64,000 nt of DNA, taken from contig NC_056752.1 of the NCBI RefSeq assembly GCF_018687715.1, positions 16,761,501 to 16,825,500 of the forward strand. The letters run 5' to 3'. Positions 35,544-47,465 of this stretch are shown here, in pieces. Under the pieces are notes generated by a model that saw only the letters and a list, made by a program, of their open reading frames with translations, did no database searches and was not told the DNA's origin. Position numbers and translations under genes: made by a program. The stretch's first letter is position 1, and each line of letters begins with the position of its first letter. Source of the stretch: Carya illinoinensis (taxonomy: Eukaryota; Streptophyta; Magnoliopsida; Fagales; Juglandaceae).

Positions 35544-37009
35544 AACCCCTGGTGGGGCTGCCTAGCAGCCTCCACCATTTCCACTGAGAGTGATTCCTTT
35601 CCCAGTATGCCATCAACAGCCAATGACTTATGTTTTTTCAGGGGGCTATAGTTTGCTATACTCACCAATGATGTGCGTTTTTCCCCTTGGGATCGGGTAA
35701 CCATGGTTGAGGAGGGTGGTTTCTTCATATTTCTTGCTAACCTCTTCCATCTTCGATCAGTTCTTTTACTCTGTGTCTCCTGTACAGTGCAGGCAACTCT
35801 GTCTATCTCATTGGCCAGAGAACTAGCCGTGGAGGATGTAATCCTCTGGTTGATGGGCTTTGGGGCCGATTGGTCTGGGTCACCAACAAGCCCAACAACA
35901 AGACCCGGCCTGCTTTCCTGTTCTTCTGCAAGCTTTTCTTCCCGCCCTTTTCTTTCCTTCTGCTGACCTGCTGTCACTGTGTCACCCATACCGGGTTGTT
36001 GCACCTCGACCCAGGTTGCCATACCTTCCTCTGACACTTCTGAGGTACGTACTATCTCCTTTTCCACTGTTCTTCTTCTAGCTTCGACCGTCACTGGTCC
36101 CTGTGTGTTGGAGAAGGTTGAGCTAGAATGCACGTTTCTGACTTTGGCTAGCCGGTCACCTACCTCATTTCCACCTTCACCCCCCACCTCTACTTGCCCA
36201 CTGGCCTCCCTTCCCTTGTTGTTTCGGTTAGAGAATAAGCTTCGTTTTGAGAAGCTCTCTGCCCTTAACCATGATCCAAACTGAGCCTCCGTCCCTCCCT
36301 CCACTGTTTGGTCCGCTTGCTTAGCCAGGCAACCTGTCTCTCCATGAACGATCCATCCGCACTTAAGACAGATTCGGGGTAAGTTTTCATAACGGAAAGA
36401 AACCCAGTGCTTGGTTTGCTCTACGATGATAAAGCGCCCCCTCGGGATTGCCTTCATCAAAGCTAGTTCTATTTTTACCCTTAAAAACCTTCCCCATCCG
36501 GTACCATCTTCTTCCACATCAACCTCTAGAACCCTTCCCACTGAGCTACCGATTTGGTTACCCCATTCCATAGACATGCACCCTAAAGGCAAGTTATGTA
36601 TTTGTACCCAGAAGGTTTCTTTGTCGAATACCATTTCCCTGAGGCATAACTTCCCCTCGTATGGGATCAGGACAAGCAAAGATGAATAAAAAGACCACGG
36701 TTTCCCATCAAGAATTCTGTACATGTCTGCATGAGTTTCAAATGAGATTACAAATGTGTTGCGTTCCACTTCTTGAAAGACTGCCCTTCTGCTAATACGC
36801 CATATTTTTGCCATGGCATTACTAATCAGTGTTTTGCTAACTGGTCGATCTGACCAGACCCTTCCTATCAAACTCTTTTCTCCCTTGCGGTCAATCTCTT
36901 TATTTCCAGTTTGCATTAGCTCCACTATTTCTTCCTCCTCCTCGGACAGTTTGAACTTTCTCCATTGATCCATTAAGACTTCAGCTCCACCACGTTCTCC
37001 GCCAGCCAT
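35540..37009 (-). CDS. LINE ORF1: DUF4283-type RNA-binding protein with zinc knuckle
   Basis: An uninterrupted 489-codon frame. I start it at the ATG at 37009 (MAGGERGG) because the element's 5' end at 37092 excludes the upstream ATGs of the longer frame. Residues about 60-190 fit the DUF4283 domain of plant LINE ORF1 (GRVWSDRPVSK, KPWSFYSSLLVL, FWVQIHNLPLG). A CCHC knuckle CLKCGWIVHGETGC follows at about residues 215-228. The C-terminal half is charged and low-complexity. ORF1 proteins coat the LINE RNA. Its stop overlaps the ORF2 start as ATGA, suggesting ORF2 is made by termination-reinitiation; that is inference. Confidence 0.88.
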   Translation of the reverse strand: MAGGERGGAEVLMDQWRKFKLSEEEEEIVELMQTGNKEIDRKGEKSLIGRVWSDRPVSKTLISNAMAKIWRISRRAVFQEVERNTFVISFETHADMYRILDGKPWSFYSSLLVLIPYEGKLCLREMVFDKETFWVQIHNLPLGCMSMEWGNQIGSSVGRVLEVDVEEDGTGWGRFLRVKIELALMKAIPRGRFIIVEQTKHWVSFRYENLPRICLKCGWIVHGETGCLAKQADQTVEGGTEAQFGSWLRAESFSKRSLFSNRNNKGREASGQVEVGGEGGNEVGDRLAKVRNVHSSSTFSNTQGPVTVEARRRTVEKEIVRTSEVSEEGMATWVEVQQPGMGDTVTAGQQKERKGREEKLAEEQESRPGLVVGLVGDPDQSAPKPINQRITSSTASSLANEIDRVACTVQETQSKRTDRRWKRLARNMKKPPSSTMVTRSQGEKRTSLVSIANYSPLKKHKSLAVDGILGKESLSVEMVEAARQPHQGL

Positions 37010-37140
37010 GATAGCCACGGGACTGTAAACAATCACCACCTCCGAAGCTTTGAAAGCTCTAGAGAGGAGACTATAAAATATTGTCTTGTAACTACAACTC
37101 ATTCTTCTTAGCTGTTGCTTCCTCTTCTTCATTAATTTAT

Positions 37141-39411
37141 TTTGACACCTTAATTCCAACGTACGGAAACACGGGAATCGTAACATTGAAATGATGACAA
37201 TATAGATCACGCATTCTAACGATAAGTGCCAAGATGTGTACATACAAAAAATGTACAACAAAAAACATAACAGATAAATTAAATAAGTCGACTAAGTACC
37301 AGAATTTTAAATGCAGATTTAAATAAAAGTGTTTCAAAAGATATTACAATTCTCTAGTAAAAACATAATAAAACCAAATACATGATCTAAAGCGGGAAAC
37401 AAATCCCAACACACGAGAAAGCGACCTCAGGTCACTCCTTCATTGGAGTCGAAGTCTCAAACTCTGCATCAACATCTACATAAAAAATCTACGATTCTAT
37501 AAAACAGAATCATAGGGTGTTGAATAACATGTGAGATACGAATCTCAGTAAGTAATCAATCAAACAATCCACAAGATAAAAACACAGTTATACAACCAAC
37601 AAGTATGCATGCATATGTTGAAATATGCACAAGCTCCAAACTATCATTTTTCCAAAATAGTTATTTTCTAATGCATGCCAAAAATTCCATTTGGCCTAAT
37701 AACAAATCCATTAAAATAATTACCCGCCATTTTTCCAGAAATGACACAGTATAAAATTCACTATTTTTTCAGAAAATAGTCCACATAAATCCTTTTATCA
37801 AAGCCAGCCACTTTCTCAGAAAATGACCCATTATCCAATTATCCTTTATGCACTATGATCTCCCCTAGGGACCATCCGCACATCTTGACTCCCTTTGTCA
37901 CACTATGGGTAACGATCGTGTGTGTGACTTCGTAACGAGCGATGTCATGTTCTGCGCTCAGCCCGTTCATGGCCAAATATCCTCTAGCCCCCACTAGCAG
38001 AGGGGCCAAGGAGTTGGCACGTGAGCGTTATTGTCCCATCCGATCTTGTTATCGCCTAACAACAACCCATTGGACGTTACGCAGTATATTATGCTCTCGA
38101 GTGGCTCAAAGAGCTCTACCGAGATAATGTTCCATCTCGGCTTGGGTTTATGATATGCACGCACCCAAAAATCCATTATCACATGAAAACCCAATTTTCA
38201 ATTACAACACATGAATGTGCATGAAAATATGCAATGAGTATCATGGTACCAAACACATCACAAAAACATTGAATATACACCAATTTTCACAAACAGTCCC
38301 ATCCTCCAATCCAACCTAACCCCCCATACTCCTCGGGCTCAAGGTTCGATACAATCAACAGATTGCAGAAAAAGTGTTAGCATAAAAATATATTTAAATC
38401 TCAAAAGATTGACGAAATGCAACTCTAGAAGATTAAATGTCACACCAAAAGTGGCGGAGCAGTGAGGGAGCTGTGTTTCCCAAGCAATGGTCGTGGGTTT
38501 CAAAACTGGGAATTTTGAAATGGGAGTTTGGCTACCTAAGATGGGCATGAAGGTGGCTGAGTGGGTGTCGGTGGTCGGTGGTGGCTCGAGAGAGCGGTCC
38601 ACGACGGGCCTAGTGGCGGATCTAGGCCATGTGAAGAGGGGGAAAACCCATTTTGGGTTGTGCTCGTGTGGTGGAAAAGCACTACCATGATGGGCTGGGT
38701 TTGATGGTAGAGGCTTCACTGGTGAAGGGGAGGTAGCGCTAAGGCCACGCGGTGGTGGAATGGAGTTGATGGAAACCCACTCAGGTTGAGTATGTGTGAG
38801 GGAGGTAGAGGGCAGCATGGGTGCTGAGATTGACGGGGGTGGGTCACCGGCGAGGAAGGAGGTGATTGGCGGTGGTGCGGTGGTCTGAAAACCACGGACG
38901 GCGGCGCTGGAGTAAATCGGGGCCGAGGCTTTGAGGTGAGCATGGGGAAAGTTGGTGGTGAGGCAGGGGCTGCGATTGGAGGCGAGGAAAAAGAAAAGAA
39001 GAAATAGAAGAAAGTGAAGAAGAAAAAAGGAAAAAAGAAAAAGAAGGGAAAATAAATGAGATCTAGTCTTTCAACTTGATCTCAAAACTGATCCAAAGAT
39101 CCAAAGGAAAGAATTTAAAACATTAGTTTAATTGACTTAAAAGGAATAGAGAATTAAGAAGACAATTAAAAACACAACTTAGTAAAATAAAATAGTAAAA
39201 TCCAACAGTAAAATAATTTGAAATAAAGGGCCAATAAATAATAGACTATAATTAATAATAATAAAAGCACAATAAAATAAATTATACAACTTTAGCAATA
39301 ATAACGAAAAAAATACTATAATAATAATAATAATCAATTTAAAATAAATGAACCAATTAAATAATTAGCACAGTAAACACTTAAAAATACAAGGAAAATA
39401 GGGATGTCACA
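37141..39411 (-). mobile_element. Solo LTR, about 2.27 kb, 5-bp TSD
   Basis: Flanked by TTTAT at 37136-37140 and 39412-39416. On the minus strand it begins TGTGACATCCC and ends GGTGTCAAA; one change would restore the usual GGTGTCACA end. There is no gag-pol inside. 38400-38990 is GC-richer and yields overlapping Pro/Ser-rich frames on both strands, as is common in Gypsy LTR promoter regions; I do not call these genes. The end sequence is related to that of the 4.55-kb LTR. Confidence 0.65.
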
Positions 39412-40014
39412 TTTATTCTACCTCCTCTCTTTCTTTATTAATTTTCCTTCTTTGCCAATTTTTAACTTGTAGATTTATTTTGATTTTCACAATATTTGAT
39501 AATTTTGATTTTTATGTCATTGCATGACTAAGAATCTATGTTGTTATATGTTAATAGCATGAAGTAGCTCTTACTAAGAGAGATGCTAGGAATCGGTTTT
39601 GGAGTAAAGATGGTATTTACACCCTCCAATAACCGATTAACACATCATAATTTTAATAAGGAAAAAAAAAAAAAAAGAAATGCCGACCATGTTCAAACAA
39701 TCGACCTCGCTCCCTGGTACGTGCACTCATCTTTCTCCCTTTCTCCCCCTCTTTCTTTATCCTCTCTCTCTATCTCTCTCTCTCTCTCTCCCTCCTCAAA
39801 CCGCTTTACTCTCTCTCTTCTCCTCTTGTGGCAAACTAGCCTCTAGAATCGCAAAGGGAAAAAATGCCCAATTAATATTATGTTGGAAATTAAGAGAATA
39901 ATAACAAAATGATAACCTTCTTTCTATAGTAAGAGTAATTTTCATGCTTTAGATTTGATTTTTAATTTGGATTTGGAAAAGAAGAGAAATGGAAATACTA
40001 TGGAAGGTTATACT
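39412..40014. other. Non-coding gap with CT-rich tract
   Basis: Contains a short poly(A)-like run (39661-39676) and an interrupted CT microsatellite (about 39735-39800). The open frames there are driven by the repeat. Nothing else is recognised. Confidence 0.5.
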
Positions 40015-43000
40015 TGTAACACCCCACTTAAAAGCACCTTAGGACTTGACCATGGTAACCATAACCCTAACCAAGTAGAAGTTGTGATCCTTGAGAAAAA
40101 TGAAAGTTTTGGAGTTTGAGTTGGCAAAGAAAGTTACACCTTTGGTTTAGTTAGTATTTTTAGAGAATTCTAGTGCTATATTAATTTTGAAAAAATGTGT
40201 GAAGAGGCTAATGGTAAAATGATAAGTGGCCTATTGGAGACTTGCCACCTTGGTGTGCGCAGTAACTTGGCTAAATTACTAGATGAATTTGGAGAATGCC
40301 CAAGAGTAGTTTGTTAAATAAGGGCTCTAGCTTATTAAGATAATAGCATTTCCATCTAATTCTCTGTACTCCCCAAATCTCTAAATTTTAGAGAATCAAC
40401 TTAACTTTTTGACAAAATAAGCACTACATCGGCCGGTTTCCTATTTTAAGGTATAGGTTAATCATCTCCTAAATCAGTTTTTATATATATTTTACAAGGA
40501 ATAGTTGAAGATGTAGAAATAAAATAGTAGAAATAAAATAAAGAAAGAATAGAAAAATATTATTATTATAGAATGGAGAAAGAATAGGAAATGTGATGTA
40601 GGAGGTTTTTTTAAATATGAGTAAATTTAAGAGAAAAATATAGGAAGTGTGATTTATAGCTAAAATTTAGAAAAAATTATTGGAAACTGGATGTGAATAC
40701 TCTAAGAGGGCTAAGGATAGACACAAGATCGCTATAGGCCTAACTTGGTAGACTTGAAACTGTAGGCCCAACTTGGTAGACTAAAGACCATATGTCCAAC
40801 TTAGTAGACATAAGACTATTGGGCCAACTTAGTAAGACCCAAGACTAAGATCCAACTTAGTGAACTATTGGGACCAAGGAAAGGCCCAATAAAAAATTTG
40901 AACATGTGAGCCCAAGGAAAGGTCCATTTCAAGGCCCACACAAAAGGCTTGAAAATTTGGCCCATTGAGAGTTCAACACTTGGAGAAAAAAGCTTAGTAT
41001 TCTTATCACTATTTCTAATTTGACTCACATACACCATATCATTAGTTTTCTCTCTCCTAGGGTTACATTTCTAATCATGGTTAACCCTCCATCATGACCT
41101 CAAGCTTTCCTCCCCAAAGATCCTTCATCAAGCTAATAATAGTAAATTTGACAACCTTGAATGCCTATTCCAACAAGCTTAAAAAATCCATCATTTTTTC
41201 TGAAATTTTGTACCTTTTTCACTTGCATTGGATCACTCTTTTAAGACTCTTGAATAATGGAAGGTCACAAACCTTTTGGTATATGTCAAATGCCAAATGA
41301 ACCCACCAATCGGCACACCTAGTGCAAATCATGCATCCCTAAATCAAGCCATTGAAACTATGTCTTTTCAACAAGTTTGAAAGGGGTTTTTTTAACAACT
41401 CATTCAACGCTCATCATGTCCCCTAAACCTATAAAATCCAGTCCTAAAAGAAGGCCAAGAACAGTTCCATTTATCAATCCAAAAGCAAACTATTCATCTT
41501 GGAAATAAGAACTTGACCAAGCTGACTGCACATGTTGTTTCACTGCACATGTTGTTTCAAAAACTTTTCTGCACCAAAACCCAGCCACCCCCATACGCCA
41601 CCACCTCTTCCATTTATCCCTAAAGAAGTACTTCAAAGTAATCAATTAAATGCTTGCTGACTCACTCAAAAATGAGTAGCACTAATGCTATCCCAAGTGC
41701 AGGAGGATGTCGTGTAATAATTAGGAATAAATTCCTAGATCGTCTCCTCAGGGAAAGTTGCTTAAAATTAAACTTGTTGAAAAAAATGTGAAAAACTTCA
41801 CAAAGAGAAAACAATAGGATGATATGTACAATGGATGGAAGAGGTTACTAGTCATGGACTAGATTCATATTTTTAGATGTTTGATTGTCGGATTGAAATG
41901 TAAATGACTAACAAATTAAATTCAGAGATTAATAAAACTAAATTAAGAACTAAACTAGATTAGAAAATAATTGACAAAACATGCATTGAAAATTGAAAAT
42001 GCATAAAACCAATAATCTAGGGTTCATATTAAAATGAAAACTTAATGAAACAATAAAAATAAATAACATGAAATAAGTAAGCAACAAATAAATTACCCAA
42101 CTAAAACAAAAACAAAAGTTCTCTCCTTCACTTTCTGAAAAATATAATTCAAACCAACTAAATCTCCTATAGAAATAAATCTAATAAAAACTCTTAAGAA
42201 CTAACTACTGACGAACCAAAACGAAAAGAAGAAGAAATAAAATAAATAATCCAGCCAGCGTCTCAAACGAAAAGCAAAACAAATGAAAGAAGAAAAAGAA
42301 CAAATCCAGCCGGCAATCCTACCAAACGAAACAGAAAGGATAGTAAAAACTGCTGCTTCCGTCTAACTGAAGAAGAGAAAATAAACTTCAAACTAAAACT
42401 CTACTGCTAGGTCTCCATATGAAAGCAAAGCAAGAATGAAAATAAAAATAACACCAGCCGTCTACCATCTGCATTAATAACGTAAAACAACATAAAGAAC
42501 GTAAAACAACATAAACAAATCTGAAAATGGGAGCTTCTGCCCCTCTTCTTTGTCTGAACGAAAGAAATAAAATGAAATAGAAACTGAAACTCCACTCTGC
42601 TATTTTCCAGCTTAAACAAAAAAAGAAAGCAAAAACGAAAGGACAAACTAATAACTCCAAGCTAAGCTACTGCTTCTTCTAAACAAAAAGAAAAATAGGT
42701 CCAAAAGAAAAACTGCTGCTGCTGCTTCTTCTAAATGAAAAAGAAAACAAGTAAACAAACTAAAAAAAACTAACTCTGCCCGTGAAAAAAAACTCTCTCC
42801 AGGTCTGAATGAAAAGCATAAAAAAAAACTTTCAGCTAAGCTACCGAACCCCCCTTCGAAAAACTCCGCTGCCGAATTCTTCTTAGAAAAAAAAAACTAC
42901 ATGTGTTGCTGCCTCTAGCTCATTAAATACTCATCCGCTGCTGTTGCTTCCCGTCCACATGAAAAAGAAAAGAAATAAAACTCTGCTGTTGCACGTGTAT

Positions 43001-45738
43001 GAGCTGGTGTCCATGTGCTGCATCGTGTGAGTGTAGGAGTGCTGTCCGAATGAGTGTTGCTGCATGGTGTCCGTGTGGTCTTGCATGTGAGCTACATCGT
43101 GTGATGTTCTTTCTGTCCGAGTGCTTTCTGCATGTGTGCATGTGTGTGTGAGCTGGTCTTCTTTCTTTTTCTGTAGCTTCCGTTCCTCTGCTGCATGTGT
43201 TTGCATACTGTAACGTCCGAATGCTTTCTGCAGGTTTCTTTCTACTGCTGTACAGCGTGTTTGTTGCAAGTGTGAGTTGCTGTCCTGCATGTGCATGTGT
43301 GAGCTGCTTTCCGAATGATTGGTTGCTGTCCATGTGATTCTAATTCCTCTGCTGCATGTGTTTTCCGAATGCTTTGCTGTTTGCTGCAGTGTTTGTTCTG
43401 CTGTCCGAAAGCTGCTGTCCGTGTGATGCATGTCTGGTGAGTTGGTGTCCTGCATGTGGCTGCTTGTGTGAGTGTTGCTGTCCGAACCACATGCTGTCAT
43501 GCGTGCATGTGTTTTTCCTTTTGCTGTCAATGTGCTTTCTGCATGTGTTTTTCCTTTTGCTGTCAATGTGCTTTCTGCATGTGTGCATGTGTGTGTCCAC
43601 TGCATGTCTGCATGTGTGCTGTCCATGTGAGTTTCCTTGCATAAAACCGAACCTGACTTCAAAACATTTCATGTTTTGGTTCGGCCTGTTGGCCACTTAC
43701 TAGACCCTTTAATAAGCACAAGTTTGAATATAGGGCCATTTAGTTTGTTTATTTTGGTTTGAGTCCAGCCCATAAAGGATCTATTTGTTACCACGTACCC
43801 ACTGCCCACATTTACATTTCAAAGGACATCAAGCACAATGAAAAAAACATTTTCCTTTTGCACATTTGTCTCAGCCCATCTTTGAGCCACTCGAACCCAC
43901 TCACGTTCCCTTGCCTATTCTCAATCCAGCTTTGAGCCAACTCAATCCTTCTCCATCAATCTTAGGGCCCATACCTTCTTCACCATCATCCTCTAGCTCT
44001 CTTTCTTCCAACTCAATATCACCACCTACACTGCATCATGCACATATGGTTGTCACTTGTTCACAAACAATAAAAATAACACTCAAAAGTAAATTAAAAG
44101 AAAAATAGATTATCATAAATAAACTATATATGTGAGGAAATATTGTCCCATTAAATCATAGTTATAAAATTAAGCATAAACATGATATTAATCAATTAAA
44201 AATCGCAACTCGTATTTATGCTTATTAACTATTTTTTTCATTTAAAACCAATAATAGTGTCATGAAGAATTTAAAATACATTGGTTTTAAATAGCTAAAA
44301 CATGCAATATTTCAGCTCAATCACTTGCCAATCACCTTCCATGGGCAGCAAAACTGACTGATAAAAAGAGTGGTGAACACGGCTCAGTCGACTGAAACCT
44401 TTGCACATTCAATCCTCCTTCATTTTCTACTCAACTAAACCAATGGATACCATTCATACCTCATTGCACACCTGTAAAATCTACTCAATAGTGGTCACTA
44501 TGCTAACAAAACATATCACAAAGATGGGACAAAGTCAGCTTCTAACTTGGTTTCTCAAGGAAATCATTTGATTTTGTTTCTAACTTCTAAGTCATTCAAA
44601 CCTTGCACCAATGACCTTTACCTAGTCCTTTTCTATGGGATAATCAAGTGATTTATGCAACTATTTATTTTGAAAGAGATGACAAACCTAAAAATGCAAT
44701 GAATCACTCCACCACCCACACACACCAATCACCTTCAACACTTCAACCCTAGCCGTGCACTCCCTCACCCCTCCCATTGAGTACTATAAATATCCCATTC
44801 ATCCTTCACTTTCTCACACACCTTCCTCAAGCTTCTCCTTAGTATTTTTGAGAACAAAACACTCTTAGTGTGTGAAAGGAGTGAAACCGAGTAATGAGAG
44901 TGAAGTCTTTGGAGTGAGTTGATCTTGGGAGTACCATAAGCTATGGTTTGTTGAGTGATCCTATATTATCTTTTTCTTGGATGATAGATTAACATGTTAA
45001 CCTTTGATTTATTATATGAAAATGAATATTTGATTGAGTTATGTAAGGTTGAACTTGGGAATGCATATACGGTTTATATTTGGAGTTGCGGATGTGTAAA
45101 TAGTTTTGTTATAAATTTTTGGCCATTACATGTCTTGGTATAGTATCCTAAGCTTAGCTAACATCTTAATTAATTGATCCAAGGTTTAAATTTGAGGAAA
45201 ATGGCATGTCATGATAGGTCTATCAGTCAATTTCTTGTGCTGATAATCTAGCATATTCGGTTTCCACTTGCATGAAGGTTATCGTGAGATATCATGTTTA
45301 TATTTACCAAAGTTTGTGTTATAAACCTTTAGAAACCTATTATTATCAAGTTAAGAGTTAAAGTACATGATTTATTTAAGCTTTAAAAGTTCACATCTCA
45401 AAGAGAAACTAATTACATCATAATTATACCCAGTTTGGAAGTTTTGTAATATTTTTATTTATTTTTATCAATGCATGAATGTTGATAGGAACTCATGTGA
45501 CCTGAATCTAAATTATTAACTTCTCCTTAGGGTTAGATTTATTGTTTACTACATGATGGAATTCAATCCTACATGCATCCATAGAAGTTATAGACTTGAA
45601 ATTAGAAAATGGTTTCAATGCATGCCATGGGTTGGATGGAGTTAGCATACTCGTTGTTTAATTCTTGCAATTCTAAGATCATATATGGATTTAGAATATG
45701 GAGTTAACTCCCTAGACCTATGGGACTAAGGCGTTACA
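40015..45738 (+). mobile_element. LTR-like non-coding retroelement sequence
   Basis: Begins TGTAACACCCC (40015) and ends GGCGTTACA (45738), the paired termini typical of many plant Gypsy LTRs, but the flanks ATACT and AAAAC do not match. A TATA-like box TATAAATA at 44785 is followed by a leader-like stretch. 41640-41760 (GTCCCAAG-type CTATCCCAAGTGCAGGAGG) looks like another common retroelement segment. There is no reverse transcriptase or integrase. The region is probably several nested or rearranged LTR pieces and not one element. Confidence 0.35.
42930..43640 (+). repeat. CTG/TGTG-rich minisatellite region
   Basis: Over 700 bp is built from variants of TGCTGTCC, CTGCATGTGTG and GTGTGAG. 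A perfect 36-bp tandem duplication lies at 43505-43540 and 43541-43576. Frames of up to 243 codons on the minus strand (His/Thr/Cys/Gln repeats) exist only because of the repeat and overlap other long frames in the same stretch. G+C is higher than in the flanks. Confidence 0.8.
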
Positions 45739-45838
45739 AAAACTAACACAATTGGTTGATTCGTGAAAACTTTTAGAGTTTTCATGAGCGTCTTAAAACC
45801 TAAACTAATTCATCTCTTGAATTTCTGAGGGACTACTA
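45739..45838 (-). mobile_element. 100-bp LTR start fragment, solo-LTR family
   Basis: The minus strand from 45838 reads TGTAGTAGTCCCTCAGAAAT and then matches the start of the LTR at 8878 (shared CAGAAATTCAA-like, ATGAAAACTC, AAGTTTTCACGAAT). It is cut at 45739 by the preceding LTR terminus. So the same LTR family appears at 8878, 17755 and 45838. Confidence 0.6.
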
Positions 45839-45841
45839 CAA

Positions 45842-47010
45842 CGATTAATGTGACTGAAGGTGATGAATGTGACTATGAAAGTTCTTACATGGCTAAAAAC
45901 CTATGTTCTTATATGTTTATTGTATCAAGTAGTTCTTATTAAGTATTCGACTAAGTTTTCATGTTTCAATGAATGATTCTTCGAAGAACTATTTAAACTA
46001 AGGTTTGAAGCCGCAAGATGAGACTTGGCCTAGGGAGAAGAAGCAGATGCCTAGATCATGCAGATGTTTTCATTTATGATTTTAATAGAATAAGATTTGA
46101 GAAAATTTTTAATAAGAGCTTTAACAAACTCTCTTTTCGCTTTTCATTAAGTGTGTTTTATCTTATGAAAGGTGAACTTTTATACTTGATGCTTCGTTAA
46201 GAAGGATATTCTTTTAAAGTTGAGTTACATTGTGGTTCCTCTGTTATCTAAAATAACTTATTCTTAAACTTAGGGAACTCTCAAGGACTTCTCTATTTTG
46301 CAATTATATGTAAAATAACTAACAATATGTCAAAATAAGGCTTCCATTGAATATATAAAACTAACGTAAAATACATATGAGCAAAAGTGTTTCTGTACAT
46401 TTAACATGAATTATTCATCTATGTATCATATTCTTTATTATTTTTTAACCTACCTGATTGTTTTTTTATATTTCTCACGTTTACACTTTTATTTACAAAG
46501 ACATGCAAATGTCACAATATTATTTTTAAGTAAATGTCATTTTGCAAATAGAGAGATATTTTGTTCATATTAATATATGAAAAAAATGGAAAAGTTATAA
46601 AAATATTACAAATTTAATGGTAGGTACAAAACATATTTAAAATGAATAAAGAAAGAAAAAATCAAGAATATTTAAATGATATATAGAAAGAATAGATAAA
46701 CTGATGTATGGTGTATTGTAAAAGTCGTTAGCTAAAATAGAAAAAATGAGTTTTAATTAATTATTTCATATTATAAAAATTTAGATAAGCCATTGGGAAT
46801 GCCCAAAGGGGGATAGAGTACTACTTCATGCCATGTGGCAAAAATGTCCGTTAAGGAAGATCAATTAAGCTGCGAGTTACAAAAGTTTGAAATTGCAGGT
46901 TTAAAAGTTACGAGTTGAGTAACAGAAGTGGCAATTTGGAAACCGGCAAAAACCAAGTTACTAAATTTGCAATTAAACCCTATATATATACAATGATATT
47001 TATCTTTAAA
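45842..47010 (+). repeat. Ankyrin-locus duplication, downstream flank, copy B
   Basis: The counterpart of 26018-27340. Beyond 47010 the similarity stops: the PGG-encoding exon expected next is absent, replaced by unidentified sequence and a LINE. As in copy A, an LTR terminus abuts the left edge. Confidence 0.85.
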
Positions 47011-47032
47011 AAAAGAGATCCATATTCAGAAT

Positions 47033-47465
47033 ATTTATCTTTGTTCAGCTTCCCAATCATCTCCATAGTAGCTTCAACAACTCCACTTTCCAGATAATAG
47101 GATCCATTATTGTGATGGCGCGTCCGTATACTGTAAGGTCTTGATTACTAGCTGTGGAAGCCTTAACGCAAAGCAACAGAGTACTACAGAAAATCCGAAG
47201 TTAGACACAGGCATTATAATTGATGTTACATTCAAACATTTTTCAATTAACGCGCAAATCCTATCCATATTATGACAAAAGGCCTTTTTGACAATTTCCT
47301 CCTCCATAGATACGAGGAACATTGATATGAAATTCTTGATAACGCTGCTGAGTTTTAATTTTCATAAGGACCTGCACTCTCTACACTGTCCACTTTGGAA
47401 GACACAAAGTGGCAGCCTTCAGACCAATACTGGAGTCCATAAGAAACAGGATGAACAACTAGAAG
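47033..47465 (-). other. Unidentified stretch, possible minus-strand gene scrap
   Basis: A minus-strand frame at 47322-47107 includes MEEEIVKKAFCHNMDRICALIEK and a hydrophobic segment (FGFSVVLCCFAL). It does not match the ankyrin/PGG exons of copy A. With no second exon or conservation to support it, I leave it unidentified. It ends where the LINE begins. Confidence 0.25.

Larger units (their letters stand above)
31368..37092 (-). mobile_element. Near full-length L1-type LINE with 17-bp TSD
   Basis: A 17-bp direct repeat TACAACTCATTCTTCTT flanks it at 31351-31367 and 37093-37109. The 3' end is a poly(T) on this strand (31366-31379), i.e. a poly(A) tail. The 5' end at 37092 leaves an 83-base leader before ORF1. 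Length is 5.7 kb with ORF1, then an overlapping ORF2 with endonuclease, reverse transcriptase, zf-RVT and C-terminal RNase H. One frameshift and four stops disable ORF2. The perfect TSD suggests a fairly young insertion. It lies just upstream of the truncated ankyrin gene, in the same orientation. Confidence 0.95.

Noticed and set aside
32172..36689. Many plus-strand frames of 60-138 codons
   Set aside because: Antisense shadows of the minus-strand LINE ORF1 and ORF2.
38339..38943. Pro/Ser-rich frames of 75-159 codons on the minus strand
   Set aside because: They lie in the GC-richer part of a solo LTR, overlap in several frames, and have no recognisable domain.
42931..43662. A 243-codon minus-strand open frame (His/Thr/Cys/Gln-rich)
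   Set aside because: It lies wholly inside the CTG/TGTG minisatellite, other frames there are also open, and its residues follow the DNA repeat.
43866..44108. 80-codon frame (MSQPIFEPLEPTHVP start) with a VTCSQT motif like the copia integrase-RT linker
   Set aside because: The match is one short motif in a Ser/Pro-rich stretch; no integrase or reverse transcriptase lies beside it.
40010..45743. A single complete LTR element with TGTAACACC...GTTACA ends
   Set aside because: Five-base flanks do not match and no coding core is present; kept only as low-confidence LTR-like sequence. An alternative start at 44355 with AAAAC flanks fits a TSD but begins TGACTG, so it was not adopted.
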